Below, one piece after another: positions 21,185 through 31,103 of a stretch of DNA of 64,000 nucleotides. Source of the DNA: Candida dubliniensis CD36 (Eukaryota; Ascomycota; Pichiomycetes; Serinales; Debaryomycetaceae); contig NC_012864.1 of the NCBI RefSeq assembly GCF_000026945.1, forward strand, positions 868,001-932,000. Reading direction: 5' to 3'. A program made the position numbers and the translations under genes. The notes under the pieces are model-generated. The model worked only from the letters and a program-made list of their open reading frames with translations. It ran no database searches and was not told the DNA's origin. Position 1 is the first letter of the stretch, and the number at the start of each line of letters is the position of its first letter.

Positions 21185-22324
21185 TCATTTTGTGGTTCTT
21201 TGACCATAAGCCTTTGTAGCATAATGACCATCAATACAAATAACATCTTGTGGTCTGTACTTGTAAGTCTTATCGAAATACTCAGTCAAAATTTGTTTGA
21301 CACCATTAGCATATCTAGCTTGAGCATCTAAAGAAGTACCTGAAACATGAACTGTCATAGCATTACCATAATCTTTACCATATGGATTATGCATAGTTCT
21401 CCATGGCATATCTTTAGGAGCTGGTTGAACTGGCCAAACATCACCACCATAAGCAATATGACCAGAGTTGACCGCATCAGCAATGGCTTGAGGATCAGTA
21501 AGTGCACCTCTTGCGGTGTTGATAACATAAGATCCCTTTTTCATCTTGGAAATCAATTCCTTGTTGAACATACCTTTAGATTTTTCATACAATGGACAAT
21601 TAAGAGTAACAACATCAGCTTGAGAAACCAAATCTTCCAAGTTTTCAACTCTTTCAATAATGTTATCAACACCATTGAAAAGCTTAGAAGCGGCATTCAA
21701 CTTGTTAATTGCTTCTTCTGGTAATGGTTGATAATCATAATACAACAATTTCTTAGGGTTAAAGGCAATTAATCTTTCCAAAATTCTGTAACCAATTCTA
21801 CCAGCACCAATAGTTGCAAAGACTTTATCTTCCATATCAAATTCATCTTTGGCAACAGCAGCAATATCCCAAGTACCTTGAGTAGCTTGAGCGTGACCTT
21901 CACCATAGTTTCTAAGTAAAATCAACATAGTCATAATTGCATGTTCAGCAACAGATTGAACATTGGACCCAGTGACTTCCAAAACAGCAATACCTCTTTC
22001 GTTAAGAGCATTCAAATCATAATGGTCGGAACCAACACCAGCAGTGACACAAAGTTTCAATTTGGGAGCTTTGGCAATTCTTTCCTTGGTGACATAAGCT
22101 GGGAAAAATGGAGTGGTAATAATAATTTCCGCATCCGGTAAGTTTTTATCAAAAGTGGAACTTGGGAAAGGATCTTTATCAGCAGTAGTAACCAATTCAT
22201 ATCCATGTTCTTCAACAAGTTTACGAATACCCAATTCATTTTCAACAGTACCTAATAATCTGGGTTCTTCTTTGGCATGTTTACCACCAGAATAAAGAGC
22301 CATTAATACCTTTGGTTTACCCAT
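21185..22324 (-). CDS. NAD-dependent formate dehydrogenase (divergent FDH1-type)
   Basis: A 379-residue D-2-hydroxyacid-dehydrogenase-fold enzyme most like yeast formate dehydrogenases, which oxidise formate to CO2 with NAD in the cytosol. The Rossmann motif GAGRIG (173-178) is followed by Asp197 in YYDYQ, which selects NAD. EVTGSN (116-121), NTARGA and [14 protein letters not shown] are family signatures. Some positions differ from characterised yeast FDHs: the catalytic His context is TVHVSGT rather than TPHYSGT, and RNYGEGHAQ replaces the usual Pro-containing PAHEQ loop. There is also an insertion near 210-225. Activity on formate is likely but not certain. No peroxisomal targeting signal was seen. 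The start is the ATG at 22324, with TATAAATA about 105 bases upstream. Confidence 0.88.
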   Translation of the reverse strand: MGKPKVLMALYSGGKHAKEEPRLLGTVENELGIRKLVEEHGYELVTTADKDPFPSSTFDKNLPDAEIIITTPFFPAYVTKERIAKAPKLKLCVTAGVGSDHYDLNALNERGIAVLEVTGSNVQSVAEHAIMTMLILLRNYGEGHAQATQGTWDIAAVAKDEFDMEDKVFATIGAGRIGYRILERLIAFNPKKLLYYDYQPLPEEAINKLNAASKLFNGVDNIIERVENLEDLVSQADVVTLNCPLYEKSKGMFNKELISKMKKGSYVINTARGALTDPQAIADAVNSGHIAYGGDVWPVQPAPKDMPWRTMHNPYGKDYGNAMTVHVSGTSLDAQARYANGVKQILTEYFDKTYKYRPQDVICIDGHYATKAYGQRTTK

Positions 22325-23393
22325 TTTTGTAAAGTTTTTGTTAGTTGTTAGTTTGTTAATTCAATGAATTTATCAATTGATTAGTGATGAGAGAAAATAA
22401 ATCCAAAAACATAGAATAATTCTCTTCATATTTATAGATTTTTTTTTTAACTCCACGATTATAGACTTCATTTCCTTACAAAATTTTATGTAAATCAGAG
22501 TGATTCAAAGGACTTTCTGGATAGAAGCTTTTAGAAGTTTGACTAAATGTGTTAAAATATCTCGGACTTATGTGTTTTTTTTTTTATGATGTTGTTGAAG
22601 AGAGGAGAACTTACAGTGAGGGATTAAGAACCCTTACACCATTTCCACTAAAAAAGACACTTCTAAAAGCTTCTTCCAGATTCACAAAAAAAAGTTTAAA
22701 AAGTTATAATTGCTATGATTCTGAAAACTTGATCCACCCACGCATCCCGAATTATGGGCTTTCCTTAAAAGATTCACGAACAGTTCTTCATCTTGAAATA
22801 TCTAACAATAAATAGATTGCTACTCCATTATGAAGTTCAACTGAACATATCACAACGGATAACAACGAAAATCAATTCCATAAGAAATCACAGCTGTAAG
22901 TTATAGACCATTAAATTAATTGATAGCTTTTTGAATCATATCGATCTTGTGGATGTCATCCGAGTTTTTTTTTACATTTGACGAATACCTGGAAATGATT
23001 ATTTTGGTCCCGCGTAATTTTTCAAATGGGTTTTGTGGGGTCTAAACGTTGATGCGATATATAATGACCAGCTTGAATGTAGTTCAATTAATAAAAACGC
23101 CTATTTACTAATTATAACAATATAAATTACTTTATCGAAATGAGCCATTTTAGAGATTTGTATATCCGAAGTTTATAGTAAATTTTGGTTGCAAAGTTAC
23201 AAGCAAATATTTTAGTACAGAAGAATGATGCGTGAAATAGTATGAGATTGCACTATTTGAAATATCATTTACGCAGTAAAACTAAGTTAATGCTAAAGAT
23301 ATAGTTGTCGAAAGAATGTTTTATTGTAATATCGATTGAGTGAATTATTATTGAACCAAAATGTGGCAATACTTACAATACACAATACACTTA
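22325..23393. other. Upstream region of the formate-dehydrogenase-type gene
   Basis: About 1.07 kb holding the promoter of the minus-strand dehydrogenase gene and the 3' flank of the interrupted ORF. A long inverted repeat is described separately. A plus-strand frame at 22549-22815 has no ATG at its start and crosses a T run, so it is not called. Confidence 0.5.
22515..22680. repeat. Inverted repeat with heat-shock-element-like arms
   Basis: The arm at 22515-22538 (TTCTGGATAGAAGCTTTTAG) is the reverse complement of the arm at 22659-22680 (ACTTCTAAAAGCTTCTTCCA) except for a one-base gap, with about 120 bases between. Each arm contains spaced GAA/TTC units resembling an imperfect Hsf1 site. 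It lies about 190-360 bases upstream of the dehydrogenase ATG. Confidence 0.5.
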
Positions 23394-24292
23394 TCAATTA
23401 AGTCTTCTTTGTTTTTCAGAAAGATCAATATTATGTGTTGAATTCTCCCGGAATACGAACAGATCAATACGATCTTTCCCAATTGCCCTTGAACGCTCTT
23501 GTAAGTCAATTAGGGTACTCATTATCTTGCCGAATTCATGGTTATCTGGATATGGCATAGGCAAGGTGCTTATTGGTGGCAATTTAATAGCAACTCTGCC
23601 TTAGTTATTCTCCAAAGTATCTTCTTCTCTCTTCCTCTTGTGCGTTTCCCGATACAGGGAACTAGATACATTAGAGGGGGTTTCCAGCATATCTGTTAAT
23701 GAGGGCAAAAGATCAGCCATTTTAATTGTAATTGGCCCTGTGTCCATCGTCTTGCATTTGGATATATCATCGAAACCACTCCTATTATATTGATAACCAA
23801 TTCTATGTTTGTTAAAACGAGTACGAGAAAGTCCCACATTCGTTCTTTTGTTGTAACCGCTTGTCTCAGCAACATAAGTATCCAACAGAGGATCGTAATG
23901 ATCACCAGTGAGAAAGTTAATCTCAACATAGCCGTTGTTTTTTCTTGAATAGCCATCACGAAGGGTAGGTTCGCCATCTTTTATATTGAAATAATATAAG
24001 ATTTCATAACGAACGTGGTCAGGCAACAATCCAATCTCATCAATTGAATCGGAATTATCCGTAATTTCATTCACTGGACTTGCATCTAATAAAGATGAGA
24101 TTGGAATTGTTGTAATATTAAATAACGGTTTGGTCCCATTGTGTTTATTGGTTTATTCACTGGATTGTTGTACCAAGTTGTTAGCAATACCGTTCTAAAA
24201 GAGTTGTTGGTAGGAAACAAAGGGACAAAAAGACACACCTTCTGACCGCCGTTTGCGAACAAATCGCCATGATGGGGGAGCACACCATGCAC
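23394..24292 (-). pseudogene. Interrupted ORF of unknown family
   Basis: Read on the minus strand, a frame opens after a TAA near 24150 and runs about 180 codons (including IGLLPDHVRYEILYYFNIKD and TKRTNV-like basic segments) to a TAA at 23601. It stays in the same frame for a further 60-odd codons (PPISTLPMPYPDNHEFGK to QRRLN) to a second stop at 23394. No ATG is well placed in this frame; an upstream ATG frame (24292) overlaps in another phase and would need one frameshift to join. A KRKREED basic patch precedes the internal stop. No domain was recognised. It looks like a recently broken gene, although an unrecognised intron could also explain the pieces. Confidence 0.45.
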
Positions 24293-24727
24293 ACCAAGAA
24301 GACAGAGCCAACACCAGTAAAGTAGCTCTACGTGTACTTAATAAGATGCAAAATACTATTTTTAATATGATTTCTAAGTTCTTAGTATTAATGTGTGAGG
24401 CTTATTCTAGTAAACTCGTGGAACAACACTTCCACCAACAACCTAGCTAATTTAGTGTAATTAAGCTAACGTCTCTACGAATCTTGTTTAGTTTTGTTTA
24501 GTATGGCATCATTCATATTCTTCCCATTGTGGCACAAAAGAAACAAAAAGAAATTAAAGAAAACATTATAAAAAAAAAAAATAAAAAAAGTTTTTCGTGT
24601 CAATTTTCACTAAAATCAACAAAGAAGTATTTATATATATATACACTTACCTATATATATGTTCAACATTCTTAGGAGAAATATTTTCCATATTCATAGA
24701 CATTCATTTTTATTAAATTATAGAGCC
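24293..24727. other. GUK1 upstream region
   Basis: AT-rich, with an A-rich tract at 24570-24590 and TATA elements at about 24631-24660. The stretch 24659-24727 is open in frame with GUK1 and encodes a possible mitochondrial leader. Confidence 0.5.
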
Positions 24728-25300
24728 ATGTCATCATCTGCAAATAGACCAATAGTTATTTCCGGTCCTTCAGGTACTGGTAAATCAACTTTATTGAAAA
24801 AATTATTTGCTGAATATCCTGATAGATTTGGATTTTCAGTTTCCAACACCACCAGAAAACCAAGACCTGGTGAAGTTGATGGGAAAGATTATAATTTTAG
24901 TACAGTTGAAGAATTTAAAAAATTAATTGATGAAAACAAATTTATTGAATGGGCCCAATTTTCTGGTAATTATTATGGTACGACAATTAAAGCTGTGAAA
25001 GATGTTGCTGAACAAGGTAGAACTTGTTTATTGGATATTGATATGCAAGGGGTCAAATCAGTTAAGAAGACTGATTTGAATGCCAGATATCTTTTTATAA
25101 GTCCTCCATCTATTGAAGAATTGAAAAGTCGATTGACAGGTAGAGGAACTGAAACTGAAGACAGTTTACAAAAAAGAATTGCTGCTGCTTCTGATGAAAT
25201 GGAATATGCCCAAACTGGTGCTCATGATAAAATAATTGTTAATGATGATTTGGATAAAGCTTATGCTGAATTTAAGAAATTTATCGTTGATGAACAATAA
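24728..25300 (+). CDS. GUK1: Guanylate kinase
   Basis: A cytosolic guanylate kinase (GMP + ATP to GDP + ADP) needed for guanine nucleotide and GDP-mannose supply. From the ATG at 24728 it is 190 residues, close to yeast Guk1 (187). The P-loop GPSGTGKS spans residues 13-20, followed by [17 protein letters not shown] (GMP binding) and the GRGTETEDS lid. [14 protein letters not shown] ends the core. The frame also has an upstream ATG at 24659 that adds 23 residues ([20 protein letters not shown]), rich in Arg and hydrophobics and without acids, like a mitochondrial presequence. The TATA elements lie so close to 24659 that many transcripts probably begin after it, so the short form is called. Confidence 0.95.
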   Translation: MSSSANRPIVISGPSGTGKSTLLKKLFAEYPDRFGFSVSNTTRKPRPGEVDGKDYNFSTVEEFKKLIDENKFIEWAQFSGNYYGTTIKAVKDVAEQGRTCLLDIDMQGVKSVKKTDLNARYLFISPPSIEELKSRLTGRGTETEDSLQKRIAAASDEMEYAQTGAHDKIIVNDDLDKAYAEFKKFIVDEQ

Positions 25301-25664
25301 ATAAATGTAATATAGTGTTGAGTGTTGTGTATTTTAGAACATTAGAGATAATTAGTAATCAATTTCGAACAATTTAAGATAAGCTCACTTGTAGAGTTGG
25401 TAATGTATATATTGCTCTTGACCATAGTTTCTGGTAGACAATAAGTCCTTGAATTCAATCTATCGACCTTTTCCGAGCTTGGATCATTGAAAAATAGCTC
25501 ATATTGATTTTGTTCGAATCCCGCATATTCTTATCGAAGCAAATCGTACCATGAAAAAAGAAAAATGTTAAATTAAAAAAAAATAAAAAATTATTCAATT
25601 CCTGACTCTATCTTTTATTCCACATACACCCATCCACACAACCTAGATATATACAAAGCAAACC
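25301..25664. other. Intergenic region GUK1-RCF1
   Basis: About 0.36 kb. It contains a GTTCGAATCCC string near 25508 that resembles a tRNA B box but has no pairing arms (see rejected list). A TATATA element at about 25648-25653 precedes RCF1. Confidence 0.5.
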
Positions 25665-26248
25665 ATGTCCGTTAGACTTCCATCATCCATGTCATATGGA
25701 GAAGAAGAGTATGTACAGAAATTTCTGCCAAGTTCTTTTCTTAGGTACAAAAAGAGCATTTGTAGGTGTTGCCGGGGTTTGAACATGAATCATTACCATA
25801 TACTAACACAAGCCCTTTAACTAGAGAACCAGATGTTCTTCAAAAAATGTGGGAGAAATCTAAACAACAACCATTTGTACCTTTGGGATCTTTATTAACT
25901 GCTGGAGCAGTATTATTAGCAGCCAGATCTATGAAACGAGGAGAAAAGTTGAAAACACAAAGATATTTCCGTTATCGTATAGGATTTCAATTGGCTACTT
26001 TAGTGGCATTAGTTGGTGGTGGGTTTTATTATGGTACTGAAACATCAGAACATAAACAAATTAGAGAAGACAAATTAAGAGAAAAGGCTAAGCAAAGAGA
26101 AAAATTATGGATTGAAGAATTGGAAAGAAGAGATTCCATCATACAGGCAAGAAAACAAAGATTAGAAGAAAGTAAGAAAGAATTACGTGAATTAGCCAAA
26201 CAAGGTTTCATTGAGGAGAAAGAATCCAATGACGAAAAAGAGGATTAA
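25665..26248 (+). CDS. RCF1: Respiratory supercomplex factor 1 (spliced, two exons)
   Basis: Exons 25665-25708 and 25825-26248 give a 155-residue protein starting [14 protein letters not shown]. Splicing at GTATGT, with branch TACTAAC at 25801-25807 and a TAG acceptor at 25822-25824, joins it in phase to [16 protein letters not shown]. The result is a HIG1-domain protein of the mitochondrial inner membrane that helps assemble and tune cytochrome c oxidase within bc1-oxidase supercomplexes. Two transmembrane hairpin segments are visible ([16 protein letters not shown] and [17 protein letters not shown]), separated by the family motif [11 protein letters not shown], and followed by a charged coiled coil. 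The exon 2 frame extends upstream through the intron, so an unspliced reading would give a wrong N-terminus without an ATG. Confidence 0.93.
25709..25824 (+). other. RCF1 intron
   Basis: 116 bases with donor GTATGT, perfect branch site TACTAAC (25801-25807) and acceptor CTAG 17 bases later. It interrupts codon 15 after its second base. The short first exon encodes only the variable N-terminus. Confidence 0.92.
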
Positions 26249-26415
26249 AGGAGATTTTGGTTTGTTGTTATTATTGTTAATGAATTATTTATGATTAACT
26301 ATTCCCAAATGAAAGTAATGATTTCATATTTTTGATTTTATCGTTCATACTATATATTATTATGTACATAGTTTGTATATGAACATATTCTATAAGCTTT
26401 GATATCTTTATCTAT

Positions 26416-27108
26416 TCATTTACGTTTAGTAATATCAACAATAACAGAGTTTTCCAAATCCACATAAAAATCAAAATCTAACTTTTCATTATTATTATTG
26501 TCATTATCAATTTCAAATTCATCTCTTATTACCACAACAGTATCATTATGTAAATTCTTCAAATAAGTACTTATTTCATAACTTGATTCTTGTCCTAATT
26601 TATTCAATATAATGGCATCATAGTTGGTAGTAAATTTATCTTCTGAAATTTCATTTATAGTATCATAAATGACAGAATCATTATCTATTTCTATCTTTTC
26701 CTCGTCGTCGTCTTTACTGAGACATAGTACTTTACCATTATGGAAATCCTTTACTACATCATTCAAAACTAATTTAGTTTCCACTGCATCCGGTTCTGGT
26801 GTTGGTGAGATTGGAGTAATTGGAAGCTTAGAAATCAAACGACGCGGTGGTGGAGGAGATGGTCTTTCTTGTTGCTGTACGGAATCAGTAGAAAAGTTTG
26901 AGCCAATCCCAAGTGAATAGACCAGTGGTGATGGAGATGGTAAAACCCTTAAATTTGTGCTCTTCAAGGTTGTTACATGGTTCAAAGATTTTGATACTTC
27001 ATATTTCTCTTGTTCTTCTATCGACAGGAAGGGAAATGATGGAATTGTTCGTTTTTGTTTATGGTCAAGATGACTTTGAAACATTGATAATCTTTGGTTA
27101 GCATACAT
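26416..27108 (-). CDS. Uncharacterised acidic protein
   Basis: A 230-residue protein that I do not recognise. The N-terminal third is basic and Ser-rich (HLDHKQKRTIPSFPFLS), the middle is proline-rich (ERPSPPPPRRLISK and TPISPTPEPD) and could bind SH3 or WW domains, and the C-terminal half is acidic with a DNDNNNNEKLDFDF stretch. No signal peptide or membrane segment was seen. It converges on RCF1, with only 167 bases between the stops. The ATG at 27108 is followed by an open frame of normal AT-rich codon use, and its upstream leader contains a run of TTTG repeats. A GTCACGTG (minus strand, 27308-27315) lies 200 bases upstream. Confidence 0.65.
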   Translation of the reverse strand: MYANQRLSMFQSHLDHKQKRTIPSFPFLSIEEQEKYEVSKSLNHVTTLKSTNLRVLPSPSPLVYSLGIGSNFSTDSVQQQERPSPPPPRRLISKLPITPISPTPEPDAVETKLVLNDVVKDFHNGKVLCLSKDDDEEKIEIDNDSVIYDTINEISEDKFTTNYDAIILNKLGQESSYEISTYLKNLHNDTVVVIRDEFEIDNDNNNNEKLDFDFYVDLENSVIVDITKRK

Positions 27109-27598
27109 GATGGGATGTTGTTTGTTTGTTTGTTTGTTTGTTTGTCAGTTCTTGAATAGATGTATATATAAAAATTTAGAAACTTCTATGGTTTCGAATA
27201 GTATAAATGTAGAAGAACAAAGATTTATACAAAGAATAAATTGTTTTATCAAATCTACCACCAAGAATGATATTGTTTTGCAATGAACTCTTGAAATTAT
27301 TCAAAAGCACGTGACTTGATAACGAACTAAAAAATTTATTTTCTGATTTCGCAATTCATGCAACCTTACTTAAAACTCTGTAAAGGTTATTATTATTATA
27401 AAATAAATATTATTATTAATAAAATCAAATTCTATATTAAAGTAAGAAAGTAAGAAACAAAGAAAGAAAAAAAAACAACAAAACACATGAATACCAATTA
27501 TTAATTAATTACTGTTATTCCAAAAAACCTTCCAACTTTCTAATGTTCAAATTTCAATGGAAAATATAGCAAAGTATAAAACTCCGTATTTATGTGTT
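27109..27598. other. Intergenic region with a CACGTG element
   Basis: About 0.49 kb between two minus-strand genes. It contains a tandem TTTG repeat (27118-27144) in the likely leader of the upstream-facing gene and a perfect Cbf1-type GTCACGTG on the minus strand (27308-27315). No gene was seen. Confidence 0.5.
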
Positions 27599-29845
27599 TT
27601 ATTCATCAGCATTGTGAAGATTATACAATTTGATATAATCATTATCTAAATCTGTCATCATCTCAATTATCCCGTGATTACTAATGTGATCATTCGAAGT
27701 GTTACTAGTTGAGGTTGATGATGATGATGTTTTGGCTTCACTATAGAGTGCTGTCACTGAAGAATTGATTTTAACCGACCCTTCCCAAGCAACCAAATCA
27801 CTTAATGTCAATAATAAAAATGAAGAAAAATCAGAATACCATCTATGATTCCAAACAAGCAATTTGATAATACTTTCCAATATTTTTTCATTTAATTGAT
27901 TCATCATTTTTGTATAACTATGAATAAATGTTGAGCTTTGATTGGAAGAATTTTTCGATAATAATTTCGATCGTTCCATAAGATAATATTTTAACAATTC
28001 ACGTTGTGATTTGGCAGAAAATCTTCCACTTAATGCATTGGCAAATGCAATTGAACCTTCTTTGAAATGTTTTAATCTAAATGCAATACTTCCCAAAATT
28101 TCCCATTCCAATGTAGTTTTTTTATATTCCATTTGTTGGGCTTGGAAATGTAAAGATTCTGCTTGCCACATTGTGTAAGCACGTAAATCTTCATATAATA
28201 ACATAAAAAGATTATCTAACCATCTTTCACATAATCTTTTCTTTCTAAACTCGTCATCATATGAAACATTAGAAGTAGTGTCTTCAGTGTCGTTAGATGG
28301 ACCTGGTGATTTGATAGCAACAGTGGAGGCAGCATCAGAATCTGGTGGAGATGTAGTATTGGCAGTCGCCGATGTAGTTGGTGGTGCTTCAGTGCCATTA
28401 TTAGCAGTTGAAGTTGTAGAGTTCTTACGTGTCTGGGACCCATTAACCCCAACCCCAACCCCAGTGGCAGAACTTTGTCGATCTTTACGATACTCTTCCT
28501 CCATCACAAAAACTTTTGCACGATATTTTAATAATGATTCCCATCCAGTCTTTACCACAATCTCAGTCAATAAATCATAAGCTTTAGCAAAAGTAGATTT
28601 CAAATTCCCTGCTGGTAAATTGACTAAAGATGGATCTAAATTTCTTTGTTCATAACTGATTTCATTACTCTGTAAATTAGATACTTGATCTAAAGTTACA
28701 TCTGTTGGTGAAGGTAAATGTAAATCATCATTAGATTTAATTGGTACTACTCTTTTCAAAAAATATTTCTCCTTATGAGAATTCATTGGACATGAATTTA
28801 ATGTCAACAAAGCGTTTTCAAAATCTCCTAATTTAGTATAAATTTGAACTAATATGGCCCAAGTTTTAAAATCAGATGGAGATGATTTCACTGCTTGTTT
28901 AGCCAATTCTAATGCCAATTCAGGTTTTTTCTTTTCCAAACAAAATTCTGCTTGTAAAACCAATAAATCAGAATCTCTTCTATTTTCTTGAATTCCTTGA
29001 TTCATAGTTTTAACTGCTTCAATTTCATCTTGTTTTAAAAGTTGTAATTTAGCGATTAAAGAAATCACACTTGGTTCAACTTTATGTAACTTTTGCAAAA
29101 CTTCAATACCACGATCATAACTTTGAGTCAATTGAATAACTTTAATAAATCCATCAACCAAATAATTATTGATTATAGTAGGTTGAGGAATTTCAACATT
29201 ACAACCCAATTTAACTCCTTGGAAAAACAATTGTTCAAAAGCTAATAAGAAATTATTTAATAATTCTTTTGATGTGATTCCATTATTAAAAGGATTAATC
29301 TTTCTAACTTCAACTAATCCACCAACTTTATTCACTTCATCACCATCTTCACTTTCTAAAACAGCTCTAACAATCGATGTAAGAAAAGTTTCAGACCATA
29401 ATTTATCCAATTCTTCATCAGTTAATTTATCATTTATTAATTTACCATCTTGACCAATAATTTGCATTTCAAATTTCCCTGGGATATGTACTGTAACTCT
29501 TAAATCAATTTTTGAAAAAGCATTAAAAGTACAATAAGTCAATTCAGGTACTTTCCAATGTTTCTTTTCACCAAACCAATATTGCAGTTTATTTGTCATT
29601 AAATTGGCAATATTTTGTAAATGAGCAGCAATTGATGCTGTATTTGAAGTATCAACTCCTGTAAAATATAAAAAAGTTCCAATTTCATTTTCACGTTTAG
29701 CATTGACAGAATATTTATGAATATTACATAAATCTGGTGGTCCCAATTCTATAAATTGAGGTAATCTAGCAGTTCTTTCAATCAAACATGCACCTGGATA
29801 TTCTTCTTTAACTTCAGGAATTGATGATAATGTTGGAGGTAGCAT
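27599..29845 (-). CDS. BUD7: Exomer cargo adaptor, Chs6/Bud7 (ChAPs) family
   Basis: A 748-residue member of the Chs5-Arf1-binding protein family, the usual length for yeast Chs6, Bud7, Bch1 and Bch2. These adaptors form exomer with Chs5 on the trans-Golgi and carry chitin synthase and other cargo to the surface. The N-terminal FIELGPPDLCNIHKYSVNAK, WFGEKKHWKVPELTYCTFNAF and the TPR-type middle (about 240-350, for example ALLTLNSCPMNSHKEKYFLKR) are family features. A Ser/Thr/Ala-rich linker (about 470-520) precedes a conserved C-terminal helical half beginning RLCERWLDNLFMLLYEDL. The exact member within the family is inferred, so the symbol is less sure than the family. The start is the ATG at 29845, behind two poly-T tracts. 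Confidence 0.85.
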   Translation of the reverse strand: MLPPTLSSIPEVKEEYPGACLIERTARLPQFIELGPPDLCNIHKYSVNAKRENEIGTFLYFTGVDTSNTASIAAHLQNIANLMTNKLQYWFGEKKHWKVPELTYCTFNAFSKIDLRVTVHIPGKFEMQIIGQDGKLINDKLTDEELDKLWSETFLTSIVRAVLESEDGDEVNKVGGLVEVRKINPFNNGITSKELLNNFLLAFEQLFFQGVKLGCNVEIPQPTIINNYLVDGFIKVIQLTQSYDRGIEVLQKLHKVEPSVISLIAKLQLLKQDEIEAVKTMNQGIQENRRDSDLLVLQAEFCLEKKKPELALELAKQAVKSSPSDFKTWAILVQIYTKLGDFENALLTLNSCPMNSHKEKYFLKRVVPIKSNDDLHLPSPTDVTLDQVSNLQSNEISYEQRNLDPSLVNLPAGNLKSTFAKAYDLLTEIVVKTGWESLLKYRAKVFVMEEEYRKDRQSSATGVGVGVNGSQTRKNSTTSTANNGTEAPPTTSATANTTSPPDSDAASTVAIKSPGPSNDTEDTTSNVSYDDEFRKKRLCERWLDNLFMLLYEDLRAYTMWQAESLHFQAQQMEYKKTTLEWEILGSIAFRLKHFKEGSIAFANALSGRFSAKSQRELLKYYLMERSKLLSKNSSNQSSTFIHSYTKMMNQLNEKILESIIKLLVWNHRWYSDFSSFLLLTLSDLVAWEGSVKINSSVTALYSEAKTSSSSTSTSNTSNDHISNHGIIEMMTDLDNDYIKLYNLHNADE

Positions 29846-30176
29846 GGTAGGTTTGGCTAATACAAATACACTTTAATTGTAAGTTTGATGTTGAAGTGGT
29901 TGTTGTTCACGTTGTTGTTGTCCTCTTTTTTTTTTTTTTTTTCTGATTTGTTGTTGTGTTTGATTTCGTCCCGCAAAGGTTTCTTTTTTTTTTTTTTTTT
30001 TTTTTTTCATTATGTCAGCATTAATAGTTAATAGCATAGCCATTTACAATTCTATTTAGTTTAGGTATGAATCAACCGACTTTCCTTTCCATTTTTGTTT
30101 ATAATCGTATAATTTACTAGTACTATTGTTACATAACGTATATATATATATAAATATACAACATCTTTTTTAATCT
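29846..30176. other. BUD7 promoter with two long poly(T) tracts
   Basis: T runs of 17 (29926-29942) and 24 bases (29984-30007) lie 80-165 bases upstream of the BUD7 ATG, suited to excluding nucleosomes. The remainder is AT-rich with no gene. Confidence 0.6.
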
Positions 30177-30695
30177 CTATTTAGTTTTCAATTTCTTATT
30201 CTTTTGTTGCAGCAGTTGATTATTAACATTATCTTCATCAGGTTCATCATAAATACTATCCCAATCTTTAGCAGTTAAGCAATATTTTTCTGGAGGTAAA
30301 TTTAACCCCCATCTTGGAATAACTGGTGGTAATGGTCGACTATTTCTTTCTTGAGCTAATTCCAATAACAATTCTTTAGGAGGAACTGGTTTGAATTGAT
30401 AATTACTTCGAGCTGCAATTGCTAATCTTATATCATCAGTATTAACGGTAGCATTGGTATTTGAATTCAAATTTGTATTGGTATTAATGGGTTTGGAATG
30501 ATCATTATATACAAGGGCATCCTTTAAAACTGATTTTGTATATCTATGAGCAAAATCCATTAGTTGTAGTGGCACATGATCTTGATAATTGTGAACTGCA
30601 TGAGTGGCAAAGATTAAATGAAGAAGTCTGACATCTCTTGGAATGATCTTTTCTTTCTTTTCTTGTGGTTGTTGAGATGCTTGAGTGTTGTCGTT

Positions 30696-30740
<45 letters not shown>

Positions 30741-30878
30741 GGTAGTGCTAGAGGTTGGTGGTGGTGGTGGGGCATTAGTGGATACTGAAGTAGACGCAGC
30801 TGGTTTGTTTGTATCTTTAATTGATTGATCACCATTCGACGTTGATGGACGGATATCTTCCGGTGCCGGCACACTCAT
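30177..30878 (-). CDS. TAF9: TFIID/SAGA subunit TAF9
   Basis: A 233-residue histone-fold subunit shared by TFIID and SAGA, in the nucleus, expected to pair with Taf6. The conserved core PRDVRLLHLIFATHAVHNYQ, VPLQLMDFAHRYTKSVLKDA, DDIRLAIAARSNYQFKP and PPEKYCLTAKDWD (about 78-215) is almost the same as yeast Taf9. The protein is longer than yeast Taf9 (157) because of an N-terminal Pro/Thr-rich part with 16 consecutive Asn and an Asn/Thr-rich loop before the last histone-fold helix. The start is the ATG at 30878. It shares a short divergent promoter with THI80, which contains a 16-base T run. Confidence 0.95.
30692..30741 (+). repeat. Trinucleotide repeat (poly-Asn) in TAF9
   Basis: A tandem TTG/CAA-type triplet array encodes the 16-Asn run of TAF9 on the minus strand. 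It is likely to vary in length between alleles. Confidence 0.8.
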
Positions 30879-31103
30879 TGTTTAATGTAGCAGCAACTGA
30901 TGGTATTAAGGAATTGAACCAGTTCTCATTTTTTTTTTTTTTTTGGTGTGGGTTTTCAATTTTCAACAAATTTCTCACATTTCTGTTCTGTTCTGGTGTG
31001 GTTTTTGCCTTGGTTTATCTTTAGTCCGTTTTAGTTCAAACCACCACCATCATCACCACCACTTACTATCACAAGACAAAAAAAAAAAAGAGGCATTAAA
31101 TGG

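Noticed and set aside
22549..22815. Plus-strand ORF of 88 codons in the formate-dehydrogenase-type promoter
   Set aside because: It does not begin with ATG, crosses a T run, and includes one arm of the inverted repeat.
25500..25530. GTTCGAATCCC string resembling a tRNA B box
   Set aside because: The flanking bases cannot form a T-arm stem (TTTTG against CCCGC), and no A box or acceptor pairing lies upstream.
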